Shown here piece after piece: positions 10,901 to 21,652 of a stretch of 64,000 nucleotides of DNA (positions are counted from its first letter, which is position 1; each line of letters starts with the position of its first letter). This stretch comes from Aurelia coerulea (taxonomy: Eukaryota; Cnidaria; Scyphozoa; Semaeostomeae; Ulmaridae), in NCBI GenBank assembly GCA_039566865.1, contig CM076955.1, positions 2,501 to 66,500 of the forward strand, read 5' to 3'. The translations under genes and the position numbers were made by a program. Under the pieces are notes generated by a model, which was given only the letters and a program-made list of their open reading frames with translations, had not been told where the DNA came from and did not search any database.

Positions 10901-11831
10901 GGTCGAGAAATTGTGCAAATAATAAAGGAAGAAGTGGTAGAGAAATTGTGCAAACAATTAGGGATGAAATGAGAGAAATTGTGCAAATAATTAAGGATGA
11001 AATAGTAGAGAAAATGTACAAATAATTAAGGATGAAATAGTAGAGAAATTGTACAAACAATTAAGGATGAAATGAGAATAATTGTGCAAATAATTAAGGA
11101 AGAAATGGTAGAGAAATTTTGCAAATAATTAAGGATGAAATGGTAGAGAAATTGTGCAAATGATTAAGGAAGAAATGGTAGAGAAATTGTGCAATTAATT
11201 AAGGATGAAATGGTAGAGAAATTCTGCAAATAATTAAGGATGAAATGAGAGAAATTGTGCAAATAATTAAGGATCAAATTATGATGAAAGATGAAATAGT
11301 AGAAAATTGTACAAATAATTAAGGATGAAATAGTAGAGCAATTGTGGAAATAATTAAGGATGAAATGAGAGAAATTGTGCAAATAATTATGGATTTAATA
11401 GTAGAAAAATTTTGCAAATAATTTAGGATGAAATAGTAGAGAAATTGTGCAAATAACTAAGGATGAAATAGTAGACAAAATGTACAAATAATTAAGGATG
11501 AAATGAGAGAAATTGTGCAAATAATTAAGGATGAAATAGTAGAGAAAATGTACAAATAATTAAGGATGAAATAGTAGAGAAATTGTGCAAACAATTAAGG
11601 ATGAAATGAGAGAAATTGTGCAAATAATTAAGGAAGAAATGGTAGAGAAATTTTGCAAATAATTAAGGATGAAATGAGAGAAATTGTGCAAATAATTAAG
11701 GATTAAATAGTAGAGAAATTGTGCAAATAATTAAAGATGAAATAGTAGAAAATTTTACAAATAATTAAGGATGAAATAGTAGAGCAATTGTGGAAATAAT
11801 TAAGGATGAAATGAGAGAAATTGTGCAAATA
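7945..11831. repeat. ~35-bp AT-rich minisatellite, block 1
   Basis: Tandem imperfect units alternating between ~35 bases (AATTAAGGATGAAATGGTAG then AGAAATTGTGCAAAT) and ~33 bases, where GAGAG replaces GGTAGAG. Variants include GGAAGAAATGG, AAATAGTAGAG and TGTACAAAT. It begins loosely near 7945 and is in register by about 8030. It contains a ~1.2-kb second-order duplication (about 8761 and 9963). Minus-strand open frames of 60-100 codons recur in it as His-Asn-Phe-Ser/Ile-Leu-Asn-Tyr repeats. They are by-products of a unit lacking stops in that frame and do not indicate genes. Every unit contains TTAA and several TA dinucleotides, which are transposon target sites. Confidence 0.96.
8761..11200. 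repeat. ~1.2-kb higher-order duplication inside the minisatellite
   Basis: The run of variant units starting with AGGATGAGATAGTAGAG at 8761 recurs at 9963 (offset 1202), in the same order and with the same private variants, for example AAACTGGGCAAAT, AAATTGTTCAAAT and ATAAATAAACAAAG. Near the end the offset becomes about 1238 because the second copy has one extra unit around 11031-11066. This is a large unequal exchange superimposed on the 35-bp repeats. Confidence 0.85.
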
Positions 11832-12793
11832 CCGGGTGTCCCAAAAAAAAGGTAACAGATTTGATTGGGGTTAACGATAAGAATTTAAGTTGATTCGACC
11901 CCTGATAAGTTTTGAAGTACTCTTAGATAGTTAACTTGAAGATTGATACCTTATTTGTTGATATTGGTGCATCAAGAGTTGGAATATTAACCTTGAAAGT
12001 CAAAATTTGCCTCCTACTCCAAACCAGAGCTTTTGGTGTTTCGCCTAAGCTGTTGACTCGCTGTGCTGTGGAATCTCCTCAATCATAGCCAAGTACAAAC
12101 AAGAAACCTCGTGCTTAGGAACACATTTTAGTGGAAATCTGACTCTGAACTTTACAATCAGATTCAAGAATTTAGCTCCGAAGAGACCTTTCTTGATTCT
12201 ACAAAAACTTTGAATTACACCTGCCTGAGAAAAGTTATTCATCAGCGAAATAAGTCCCGTAAGGCTTTAACACATAGACTATCTTGCAATCTTCATTGCT
12301 TGAATGAAATGTTTTTTGCATCATCTCTCACGAAATTATTACGAAACAAGCAATCGTATATGCCCAAGGGAACATAAAAATGCTCATTCGTGCTTGGCTT
12401 GGTGTACTTTAGTAAATGCATTTTAATTGGAGAAAAATATTCCTTGGTGATTATATTCATTAATTTGTTTGTTAGTTTTCAGTTTTTTACGTTCTTTTCA
12501 AATGGGTACCCAAAGGACCGATCCTTGTCCAAAAATGTCTTTGACTGAGGAGATTCCCAGAACCAGCCGTTAGCAGTTTAGGCCAAAACCCAAAAGCTCT
12601 GGTTTGTAGAGGGACGCAAATTTTGGCTTTCGAGATTGATATTTCAACTCTCGATGCACAAATATCAACAAACGAGGTATTAATCTTCAAGTTAACTATC
12701 AAAGAGTACTTCAAAACTTATTTGGGATCGATTCGACCTATAATCTCATCGCTAGTCCCCATCAAATCTGTTACCTTTTTTTGGGACACCCGG
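11832..12793. mobile_element. Non-autonomous DNA element with TA target duplication and long inverted repeats
   Basis: The ends are CCGGGTGTCCCAAAAAAA... and its inverted counterpart ...TTTTTTTGGGACACCCGG, flanked on both sides by TA. Inverted similarity continues imperfectly for about 240 bases on each side, for example AAACCAGAGCTTTTGG at 12020 and its complement near 12595. The target is proven by comparison: the minisatellite at 11372-11387 reads GTGCAAATAATTATGG, exactly what results if the element plus one TA is removed. TA duplication is the hallmark of the Tc1/mariner superfamily. Small minus-strand frames inside show no transposase signature, so the element was probably mobilised in trans. 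Confidence 0.9.
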
Positions 12794-13697
12794 TAATTAT
12801 GGATTTAATAGTAGAAAAATTTTGCAAATAATTTAGGATGAAATAGTAGAGAAATTGTGCAAATAACTAAGGATGAAATAGTAGACAAAATGTACAAATA
12901 ATTAAGGATGAAATAGTAGAGAATTGTGCAAACAATTAAGGATGAAATGAGAGAAATTGTGCAAATAATTAAGGAAGAAATGGTAGAGAAATTTTGCAAA
13001 TAATTAAGAATGAAATGGTAGAGAAATTGTGAAAATAAGTTAAGGAAGAAATGGTAGAGAAATTGTGCAAACAATTCAGGATGAAATGTGAGAAATTGTG
13101 CAAATGATTAAGGAAGAAATGGTAGAGAAATTGTGTAAATAATTCAAGATGAAATGAGAGATATTGTGCAAATAATTAAGGATGAAATGGTAGAGAAATT
13201 GTGTGCAACTAATTAAGGATGAATTGGTAGAGAAATTTTGCAAATCATTGAATATTAAATAGGAGAGAAATTGTGCAAATAATTAAAGATGAAAGATGAG
13301 TTAAATTGTGCAAATGATTAAGGATAAAATGGTAGAGAAATTGTGCAAATAATTAAGGGTGAAATAGGAGGGAAATTGTGCAAATAATTAAGGATGAAAT
13401 AGTAGAGAAAATGTACATATAATTAAGGATGAAATAGTAGAGAAATTGTGCAAACAATTAAGGATGAAATGAGAGAAATTGTGCAAATAATTAAGGAAGA
13501 AATGGTAAAGAAAGTGTGCAAATAATTAAGGAAGATATGGTAGAGAAATTGTGCAAATGATTATGAATGAAATGAGAGAAAATAAAATAATTAAGGAAGA
13601 AATGATAGAGAAATTGTGCAAATAATTAAGGATGAAATGAAAGAGACCATGCAAATAATTAAGGATGAAATGGTAGAGAAATTCAGCAAATAATTAA
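12794..13697. repeat. ~35-bp minisatellite, block 2
   Basis: Continuation of block 1 after the TA-target element. Its first ~140 bases repeat the unit order seen from 11373 (AATTATGGATTTAATAG, AATTTTGCAAATAATTTAGG, CAAATAACTAAGG), which shows that the insertion hit a locally duplicated stretch. It ends at the TTAA that starts the next insertion. Confidence 0.95.
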
Positions 13698-13923
13698 AGG
13701 CCTTATGCAGCCAAATTTTAGTCCTCGATTTTTCAATCTTTTCAAATAACTATAATGTTATAAACATTTTGTGAAAATTTCAAATCGAAATTATCAGTTT
13801 AAGTACAGAAAATTGTGTGTCAAAGTTGAGAAGTTTTGCGAGTTTAGCGCGACATTGACTTGGCCAATGTGACGTCACAATTATGACGCGCGAAGCTGCG
13901 TGCATTGAGCACACAGTACGAGC

Positions 13924-14055
13924 ATGGCAATTGCATCAAGGAGAAAGGGAGGGATTTGTATGAAAAAAGCTTTGAAAATCTTGGGAGTTCTTGAAGAAAA
14001 GGCTGGTATTTTTACCATGATATCCATGAAATCAAAGAGCTTGGAACCAGGGTGA
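13924..14055 (+). other. Unidentified 43-codon open frame inside the TTAA element
   Basis: An ATG-initiated plus-strand frame rich in Lys and small residues (it includes ICMKKALKIL and FTMISMKSKS). It ends at a TGA that overlaps GGGTGAGA, a sequence resembling a 5' splice site, so it could be a captured exon. I recognise no family. It is short enough to be chance, and an overlapping minus-strand frame of similar length covers the same bases. Confidence 0.2.
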
Positions 14056-14957
14056 GAAAACCGTAACGTCACCGTCATTAAGGGTGATGTTGTGGTGCTC
14101 TACAGTGCGGCCTAATGAAGTTCAATTGGTTCCTACATCAAATTGCCTGGTCGTCTAAATCAAACTCTTCTGTGACGATTTTTTGGAGTAACGATACCTT
14201 TTTAAGTGCTTGCTTCACTCCTCTTGGATGAATCAGAAATTTCAGGGCCGAATCCTGTCCTTGGTTAACGCTGAAGCGCTCAATGAAGTTACTACCCTAT
14301 GATCCACTGTAGTTGTTTCTTTGAAGGGACCTGGTTGCTATCGAAAGCTTCCCCACCGTGCGTTCTTGCTTTCAAAGAGAAAATTTGTTAAAGCCAGCAA
14401 CTGAATGTTTTCAAGACACTACATAGCTTTTTGTTTACACATCAGATTTACCGAATGACCCTCTCTCTTGTTTTGTAATTATGCCTCGATGTCTTTCATT
14501 GCCTCTGCCCACATCAGGGTCATAAATTAGGCCTATGTTTGACTTAGAGTATATATCCCTTGTAATTCGTTATCATTTTGCATTCAGTGTCCTAATTTCT
14601 TCACCTTTCTCCAAGCAACGACCAGGAATCGCAGAGCAGAGACGATCGTAGTAATAACTGAGAACTTTAATGAAAGAGCCATGCAAGATAAACACCAAGT
14701 CAAACTTTCTGGTGGCTCGCACCACATTTGAAATCTAGCCAAAAAAATAAATTTTTTTGCACATTGGGAAAACTCTTTTCTTATGTAAAACAGAAAGATA
14801 TTTCTTTCACTCTCCACAATAAAAGGAGCTCACACCATTAAACACTCCCGTGAGAATATTACAATGACTCAATCTACGATAAAATCAACAATAACTTTAG
14901 TACAAGCATTCCCAAAGCTTGGTTCCAGTTACTGGGATGTTACAGGGAAGGCTTGAC

Positions 14958-15485
14958 CTTCCAGACAATTCTTGTTTTTCGAGGCTTTCAGCTAGGCTTC
15001 ACTTGTACGCGGACTTTGTGAAGCTCTAATACATCAGTCTCTAAAATTATTTTCAAGAAACCTCGAACGATCTTTGTTCTTTCAGGCTAATTCAGGTAAA
15101 CTTGGACCCTGAACTCTATTTCCAGCCTTCTCTCGGCCTTTTTCAAGCCTCTGGTATCGCGGCTATCGCTGAGTAATTGCATTCCACTTCACTTTCCACA
15201 CTAGCCTGGAATCGAAGTCCAGGCTTTCGTGGCTAGTCAAGAACATTTCCAGCCACTAGGCTCGCAGAACAGGCACCAGCCCTGTCGAGTCCGGCTCACT
15301 GTCCCACTGTTCCCGCCTGTTTAGCTTATTCTAGCCCTAGAAGGTTGGCAAGGCTGGAACTCCCAGATATTTCCTATTTTTCCAGACTTTCAGCAAGGCT
15401 TCACTTGTACGAGGACTTCGTGAAGCTCTAATACATCAGTATCTTAGATTATTTTGAAAAACCTTGAAAGGTCTTTGATCTTCTC
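14958..15485 (+). repeat. Degenerate direct repeat pair within the TTAA element
   Basis: Two copies of about 120 bases (14958-15080 and 15360-15485) share GGCTTCACTTGTACG, TGAAGCTCTAATACATCAGT and a following TTATTTT...AAACCT stretch, separated by about 280 bases. This is internal structure of the 13698-15718 element and has no coding signal. Confidence 0.75.
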
Positions 15486-15718
15486 GCAAGCTCCGCATTG
15501 GGGTTTACGTGACAAAACTTGTGCGTTGTGTTTGTGGTCATAATTGTGACGTCACGCGCGAAGGTCAAATGTCGCGCTGAGTAGCAATTTTCAAAACGGA
15601 ATTTCACACCCTAACCGCAATGATGTTGAGTAAAATTTGGTATCAATGAAATCAGTAAAGTTTGAATATTTCGAATATCGAAAAAAATCAATGTCCAAAA
15701 TTTGGCTGCATAAGGCCT

Positions 15719-18296
15719 TTAAGGAAGAAATGGTAAAGAAAATGTGCAAATATTTAAGGATGAAATGGTAGAGAAATTGTGCAAATAATTCAGGATCAAA
15801 TGAGAGAAATTGTACAGATAATTAAGGAAGAAGTGGTAGAGAAAATGTGCAAATAATTGAGAATGAAATGAGAGAAATTGGGCAAATAATTAAAGATGAA
15901 ATGGTAGAGAAATTGTTCCAATAATTAAGGAACAAATGGTAGAGAAATTGTGCAAATAATTAGGGATGAAATTAGAGAAATTGTGCAAATAATTAAGGAA
16001 GAAATGGCAGAGAAATTGTGCGAATGATTAGAGAAGGAATGGTAGAGAAATTGTGCAAATAATTAAGAATGAAATGGTAGAGAATTGTGCAAATAATTAA
16101 GGATAAAATGAGAGAAATTGTGCAAATTATTAAGGATGAGATGGTAGAGAAAATGTACAAATAATTAAGGATGAAATAGTAGAGAAATTGCGCAAACAAT
16201 TAAGGAAATGAGAGAAATTGTGCAAATAATTAAGGAAGAAATGGTAGAGAAATTTTGCAAATAATTAAGGATGAAATGGTCGAGAAATTGTGCAAATAAT
16301 TTAAGGAAGAAATGGTAGAAATATTGTGCAAATATTTAAGGATTAAATGGGAGAAATTGTGCAAATGATTAAGAAAGAAATGGTAGAAAAATTGTGCAAA
16401 TAATTAAGGATAGAATGGTAGAGAAATTGTGCAAATAATTAGGGTTAAAATGAGAGAAATTGTGCAAATAATTAAGGATGAAATGATAGAGAAAATGTAC
16501 AAATAATTAAGGATGAAATGAGAAAAATTAGGCAAATAATTAAAGATGAAATGGTAGAGAAATTGTTCAAATAATTAAGGAACAACTGGTAGAGAAATTG
16601 TGCAAATAATTAGGGATGAAATGAAGAAATTGTGCTTATAATTAACGAAGAAATGGTAGAGACATTATGCAAATAATTATGGATGAAATTAGAGAAATTG
16701 TGCAAATAATTAAGGAAGAAATGGTAGAGAAATTGTGCAAATAATTAGAGAAGAAATGGTAGAGAAATTGTGCAAGTAATTAAGGATGAAATGGTAGAGA
16801 AATTGTGCAAATAATAAAGGAAGAAGTGGTAGAGAAATTGTGCAAATAATTAAGGATGAAATGAGAGAAATTGTGCAAATAATTAAGGATGAAATAGTAG
16901 AGAAAATGTACAAATAATTCAGGATGAAATAGTAGAGAAATTGTACAAACAATTAAGGATGAAATGAGAGAAATTGTGCAAATAATTAAGGAAGAAATGG
17001 TAGAGAAATTTCGCAAATAATTAAGGATGAAATGGTAGAGAAATAGTGCAAATAATTTAAGGGAGAAATGAGAGAAATTGTGCAAATAATTAAGGATGAA
17101 ATTATAGAGAAAATGTACAAATAATTAAGGATGAAATGAGAGAAATTGTGCAAATAATTAAGGATGAAATAGTAGAGAAAATGTACAAATAATTAAGGAT
17201 GAAATAGTAGAGAAATTGTAGAAACAATTAAGATGAAATGAGAGAAATTGTGCAAATAATTAAGGAAGAAATGGTAGAGAAATTTTGCAAATAATTAAGG
17301 ATGAAATGGTAGAAAAATTGTACAAATAATTATGGATGAAATAGTAGAGCAAAGGTGCAAATAATTCAGGATGAAATGAGAGAAATTGTGCAAATAATTA
17401 TGGATTAAATAGTAGAAAAATTGTGCAAATAATTAAAGATGAAATAGTAGAGAAATTGTGCAAATAACTAAGGATGAAATAGTACAGAAAATGTACAAAT
17501 AATTAAGGATGAAATAGTAGAGAATTGTGCAAACAATTAAGGATGAAATGAGAGAGATTGTTCAAATAATTAAGGAAGAAATGGTAGAGAAATTTTGCAA
17601 ATAATTAAGGATGAGATGGTAGAGAAATTGTGCAAATAATTTAAGGAAGAAATGAAAGAGAAATTGTGCAAACAATTCAGGATGAAATGTGAGAAATTGT
17701 GCAAATGATTAAGGAAGAAATGGTAGAGAAATTGTGCAAATAATTCAAGATGAAATGAGAGATATTGTGCAAATAAGTAGGGATGAAATGGTAGAGAAAT
17801 TGTGCAAATAATTAAGGGTGAAATAGGAGGGAAATTGTGCAAATAATTAAGGATGAAATAGTAGAGAAAATGTACAAATAATTAAGGATGAAATAGTACA
17901 GAAATTGTGCAAACAATTAAGGATGAAATGAGAGAAATTGTGCAAATAATTAAGGAAGAAATGGTAGAGAAATTGTGAAAATAATTCAGGATGAAATGAA
18001 AGAAATCGTGCAAATAATTAAGGATGAATTGGTAGAGAAATTGTGCAAATCATTAAATATTACATAGGAGAGAAATTGTGCAAATAATTAAAGAAGAAAG
18101 ATGAGTTAAATTGTGCAAATGATTTAGGATAAAATGGTAGAGAAATTGTGCAAATAATTAAGGATGACATAGGAGGGAAATTGAGCAATCATTGAATATT
18201 ACATATGAGTAAAAATGTGTAAATAATTAAAAAAACAGGAGTCAATTGTGAAAATTATTGTAGGTAACATAGGAGATAAATTGTGCAAATAATTAA
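15719..18296. repeat. ~35-bp minisatellite, block 3
   Basis: Same unit family as blocks 1 and 2. It becomes less regular toward the right end: from about 18045 units carry ATTACATAGGAG and GAGTTAAATTG variants and uneven spacing, as expected at the edge of an array where exchange is rarer. It ends at the TTAA (18293-18296) used by the next insertion. A few degenerate bases of unit (AGATGAAATAGGAGTGA) follow that insertion, to about 18655. Confidence 0.94.
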
Positions 18297-18631
18297 AGGG
18301 GCTGGGTCACGTAAAGTAAACAAATTTCTTTCGAAACGGCGATTTTGCAGCTTTTTTGACAGGTCATATCACAAAGACTTTCCACTATTTTTCTCAAAAT
18401 GAAAATGCTATTTTGAAGATGAACTCTTGAAATTCAGAGGGAAACAGACGAAACAACCATATCTTGTAAGATTGCATAGATACTGATGGATTTTTAGAAG
18501 TAACTTTATCGTGGATTCACCCCATCCACCAACATCTGTGCAGAACACAATGGGCGTGTGCCAGCGCGTGCGGGCAACACTATAGATTATAAAGATAACA
18601 GATTTGTTTACGGTTACGTGACAGAGCCCCT
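18297..18631. mobile_element. 335-bp MITE with TTAA target duplication
   Basis: The ends AGGGGCTGGGTCACGTAA and the inverted complement of ...TTACGTGACAGAGCCCCT match over about 17 bases with two mismatches. Similarity resumes at GTAAACAAAT. TTAA lies immediately outside both ends (18293-18296 and 18632-18635). Removal restores AATAATTAAAGATGAAATAGG, a normal unit. This is a small non-autonomous element with a piggyBac-type target. Its termini differ from those of the 2.0-kb TTAA element, so they are separate families. Confidence 0.85.
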
Positions 18632-18661
18632 TTAAAGATGAAATAGGAGTGAATAAAACAC

Positions 18662-18975
18662 AAAAACATCAATTATTTCGAGTAATTTCAACATACCTTG
18701 CCTATTTAGTTCAGCAACAGCATATTTATATCATCTTCTTCAACATTACATCTCATTGATCAATGCAAATATCAATCGGCTTATGATGATCTTCAATCTT
18801 CATCGACTAATCAAAAGAAGAAGAACATTTTCTCAACTCATATCGTAAATCAAGTGTGAAATATAACCTTCAACAGAAAACGGGTATTGAACATATAAAC
18901 ATCTGACACAAAAAGAAAATGTACATCTCCAGGGAAGTAAGGATTTGACATATGAAAAATTCTGTAGAAAATTTA
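18662..18975. repeat. Right copy of direct repeat flanking the minisatellite
   Basis: Homologous in direct orientation to 7487-7862 (shared TTTCAACATACCTTGCC, TTCAGCAACAGCATATTTAT, AACATCTGACACAAAAAG), with diverged and missing segments. The minus-strand donor-like AAGGTATGTTGAAAT is kept; the second one (GGGTAAGTGT) is absent because about 60 bases are missing here. Confidence 0.85.
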
Positions 18976-20148
18976 AGGAGAAAATCACACATTTTAACGC
19001 CAGCGGTTCCTGTGATATGATATACCTAACTAGAATAGATAAGGTATGTATGTATGTATAAAATTCTTTAACGTGAATGACAGGGCTAAGTTAACAACTT
19101 GTTTACAGCCTGGTTCACAAAAGGTGTGAATAATGAGGCATTGGATGGCAGTAATTGGGTCGTATCGGCTAATTATATTTCATCACAAGCAAATAAGGAA
19201 TTACGATTCCTTTTGATTTAATTGTATGCTACAAATAGGGTTCATTGTTCTGAAGAATGCTTGACTTTGAATGACAGTTATTTGCAGAGCCATATTTGAT
19301 AATTAACAGTTTGGACTCTGGACTTTCAAGGTGAAATGGTTGATTAGATGGGACTTTGCTGTTTTCACAGGTTGAATTGTTACTAATAATCTGCCACCAT
19401 TCTTGTATGGTGGCCATACCGCCAAGATACGCCCAAAGACTACCACCCTGCCCGGTTTTTCGATGTGCAGCATTGTACTGGAATCTCCAGCATTTGAATG
19501 CTCCTAAATATTATTTGTTATAAAAAACTGAGTTGGTTGGTTTCTTTTCTCACTACTTGGGAGAATTAAAGGGTTTGTTCAAGGTTAAAAGCTTGCATTG
19601 GCAGAAAGCAGAAAATCAAAAAATACCCCATTCAAATCGAAGTTGCACAAATGTCAACTAAGGGTAGCCTAAGAATGAGACTTTTATCTCGTTAAGAAAC
19701 AATGCTGTGTCTGAGTTATTTCCTTGTTCTATTTATAGAGGAGCCTATTCACCACCGCACACTTACTTTTAACCCTTTGCATGCTGAATTGTTTCCAGGT
19801 GATTGTACTGTGACGCTGGATATTTCCCGCAAGATCTCAAACGTCTGGATCAAAAATTTCAAAACTCTTTTTTCACCGGGAAGAAGCTCTTTAATTTGAC
19901 ATTAAAGTATATGAAAACTGTTCAAAAATAACTAAAGTCTACTTTTCTTGCCTCTATTTCACTATAAAACATTTTAATTTACCATATTTAGCAGCAGAAT
20001 GAGTGCTGAGTAGTTTGCGTTTTGTTTACGTCGGAGCTTCGGGCGATTGCTGACTTAGGCCATATTTTGACCTCGCTGCATCATTTTATTTAATAACCAA
20101 TTTATTTATCGCATTTAAGCTGAAGGGTAGTTTCGTGTATAAAAAATT

Positions 20149-20175
20149 ATATCATATCATATCATATCATATCAT
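20149..20175. repeat. Pentanucleotide microsatellite (ATATC)n
   Basis: About five tandem copies of ATATC/TATCA follow GTGTATAAAAAATT. Such a tail is seen at the 3' end of some non-LTR elements and SINEs, but no element body was recognised upstream. Confidence 0.9.
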
Positions 20176-21295
20176 TTAGAGGCTACCAACATCACCAGAC
20201 AGCGGCTGAATGGAAAGGGCAGCTGTCAGGCTATCGAAACACACATTTTCAAGCGACATTGGATGAGAGGAAGGTATTTTATCGCAAGAAGGAAACAGGT
20301 TGAAAATAATTAAGAGTTTGACAAATAACAACGAAAAACTCGCGATTTAGTTGCAGAAGCTTCCATCACTAATAAATCAGTAAACTTCACTGTAAACAAC
20401 GTTCATCTTTCGTTGGAAACAATTTCTCATTGCTTGAGGAACAGCTTAGTCCAGTTTTTGCCCAGATTTGCTCGAGGAAGAGATCAAAACACAAGAAAAA
20501 GAAAGTACGATCTTAAGTCGCAATTCTTCTGTTTCAGAGGCCCCTCCTAGCGGATCTTGGTTGTTGTATTTGCACAAGATTAGCTATGAAATGTAAGTGA
20601 CATGGTAACTTAGCTGATATCCGGGCTATGTACATGGGTTCCTTGTGTACAAACTAAGACCTTGCCAAGGGCTGCAATAAAATTATTAACCCTGAAATAG
20701 AAGTGGTTATGTTATAGGCCTGACAAGAATAAGTTTAGTTCCATGTGAGTGAAATAAATAAATTCGTACACGAGGCTACAAATCAGTGCTTGTTGATATG
20801 AAGTGAGTCCAATTTGAAAGATTCAAGCCTTAATTCAGCTTAGTTTTGTTTGCCATGATGGACTTGCTAGTTAGGATTTCCTTTTCTTTTGAAGACTTCC
20901 ATGGGTGGCGGGAATGGAGGACATGTAAAGTGCTGGATATAAATTGATTCTTGACCTACAAATGTTTCCCATTGATTCCGTTTCCTGAGATATGGTTATG
21001 CTAAAACCCATTCTGTACTTATTTCAATGAGTTGGGTTGGAGCTATACAATTCCAGATATGTATTTCCTACCATTCTCAGTTGCCTGATCCAGCCTGGTT
21101 AATCTTATTCTGCTTCTTTGGTAGTGAACAAAAAGTCAGATTACAAGTTTTTCTTTCAGGACATTTCGCAGATAACAGACTTTTGGCATGTTTCACCACT
21201 GGATGCAGATGAATTGTCTGGTATACAGTGATAACAAGGACCATGGGCCAGGTTTACAACACAGACCACGCGGACTTCCGGCGCAATGGTCCGCG

Positions 21296-21440
21296 GTCCG
21301 CATTTTAGGTTTTCAAATAGGCCAAAACCTAAACCGCGAATTGGAAAGTCTGTGTTTTTAGTTTCGCCATAGGGTAAAACCCAAACCGCGGACTGTAAGT
21401 ATAAAATGTCTGCGTTTTTGGTTTTCCAATAGGGCAAAAC
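21296..21440. repeat. Three degenerate ~58-bp tandem repeats
   Basis: Successive copies share a TCTGNGTTTTT / GGTTTT core, an ATAGGNNAAAAC core and AAACCGCG (at 21300, 21350 and 21410). A short tandem repeat of unknown origin. Confidence 0.65.
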
Positions 21441-21605
21441 TTATTTCGAGGCCGGTTTAACAGTGGGTATCCTCCTAATTCTTCATGATGAAACTACATT
21501 TACAGGCATTATAGACCTGTTCTGCAAAAGATTAAGTTGTGCTAATATCTTTGTATGTTTGTTTTGTTTCTTATGCATGGGTCCAGGCAGTAGGTAATCG
21601 CTTCT

Positions 21606-21652
21606 TGCTATGCCCGGGTAACAATAGGTTATTGCTATGCCCGGGTAATAGG
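21606..21652. repeat. ~24-bp imperfect tandem repeat
   Basis: TTGCTATGCCCGGGTAA occurs twice, separated by CAATAGGTTA, and is followed by a partial third copy (TAGGCTAT). Likely a small replication-slippage product. Confidence 0.6.

Larger units (their letters stand above)
13698..15718. mobile_element. 2.0-kb element with TTAA target duplication (piggyBac-like target)
   Basis: Termini AGGCCTTATGCAGCCAAATT and the inverted complement ending GGCTGCATAAGGCCT are each bordered by TTAA (13694-13697 and 15719-15722). Removing the element plus one TTAA restores a normal minisatellite unit. TTAA duplication is characteristic of piggyBac. The terminal bases AGG are not the CCC of classical piggyBac, so the family is only probable. 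Each subterminal region holds a TGACGTCA palindrome next to GCGCG (near 13870 and 15549), in mirrored order. Inside lie a degenerate direct repeat of about 120 bases (14958 and 15360) and a 43-codon plus-strand frame (13924-14055). No transposase was recognised. Confidence 0.85.

Noticed and set aside
8043..17842. About a dozen minus-strand open frames of 60-100 codons with repeated HNFSHFILNYL-type residues
   Set aside because: They follow the 33-36-base unit of the minisatellite and change frame with each unit-length variant. They start and stop at random unit positions and have no conserved start context. They are translations of repeat DNA.
7945..18296. The regularly spaced short repeats as a CRISPR array
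   Set aside because: The units are contiguous with no unique spacers, the sequence is eukaryotic with a telomere, and there are no cas genes. It is a minisatellite.
19043..19058. (TATG)n near 19043 as a notable microsatellite
   Set aside because: Only about three to four copies; too short to be informative.
19767..19800. TTTAACCCTTTGCATGCTG, resembling a piggyBac end next to TTAA
   Set aside because: No matching inverted end with a second TTAA was found downstream; the resemblance is short enough to be chance.
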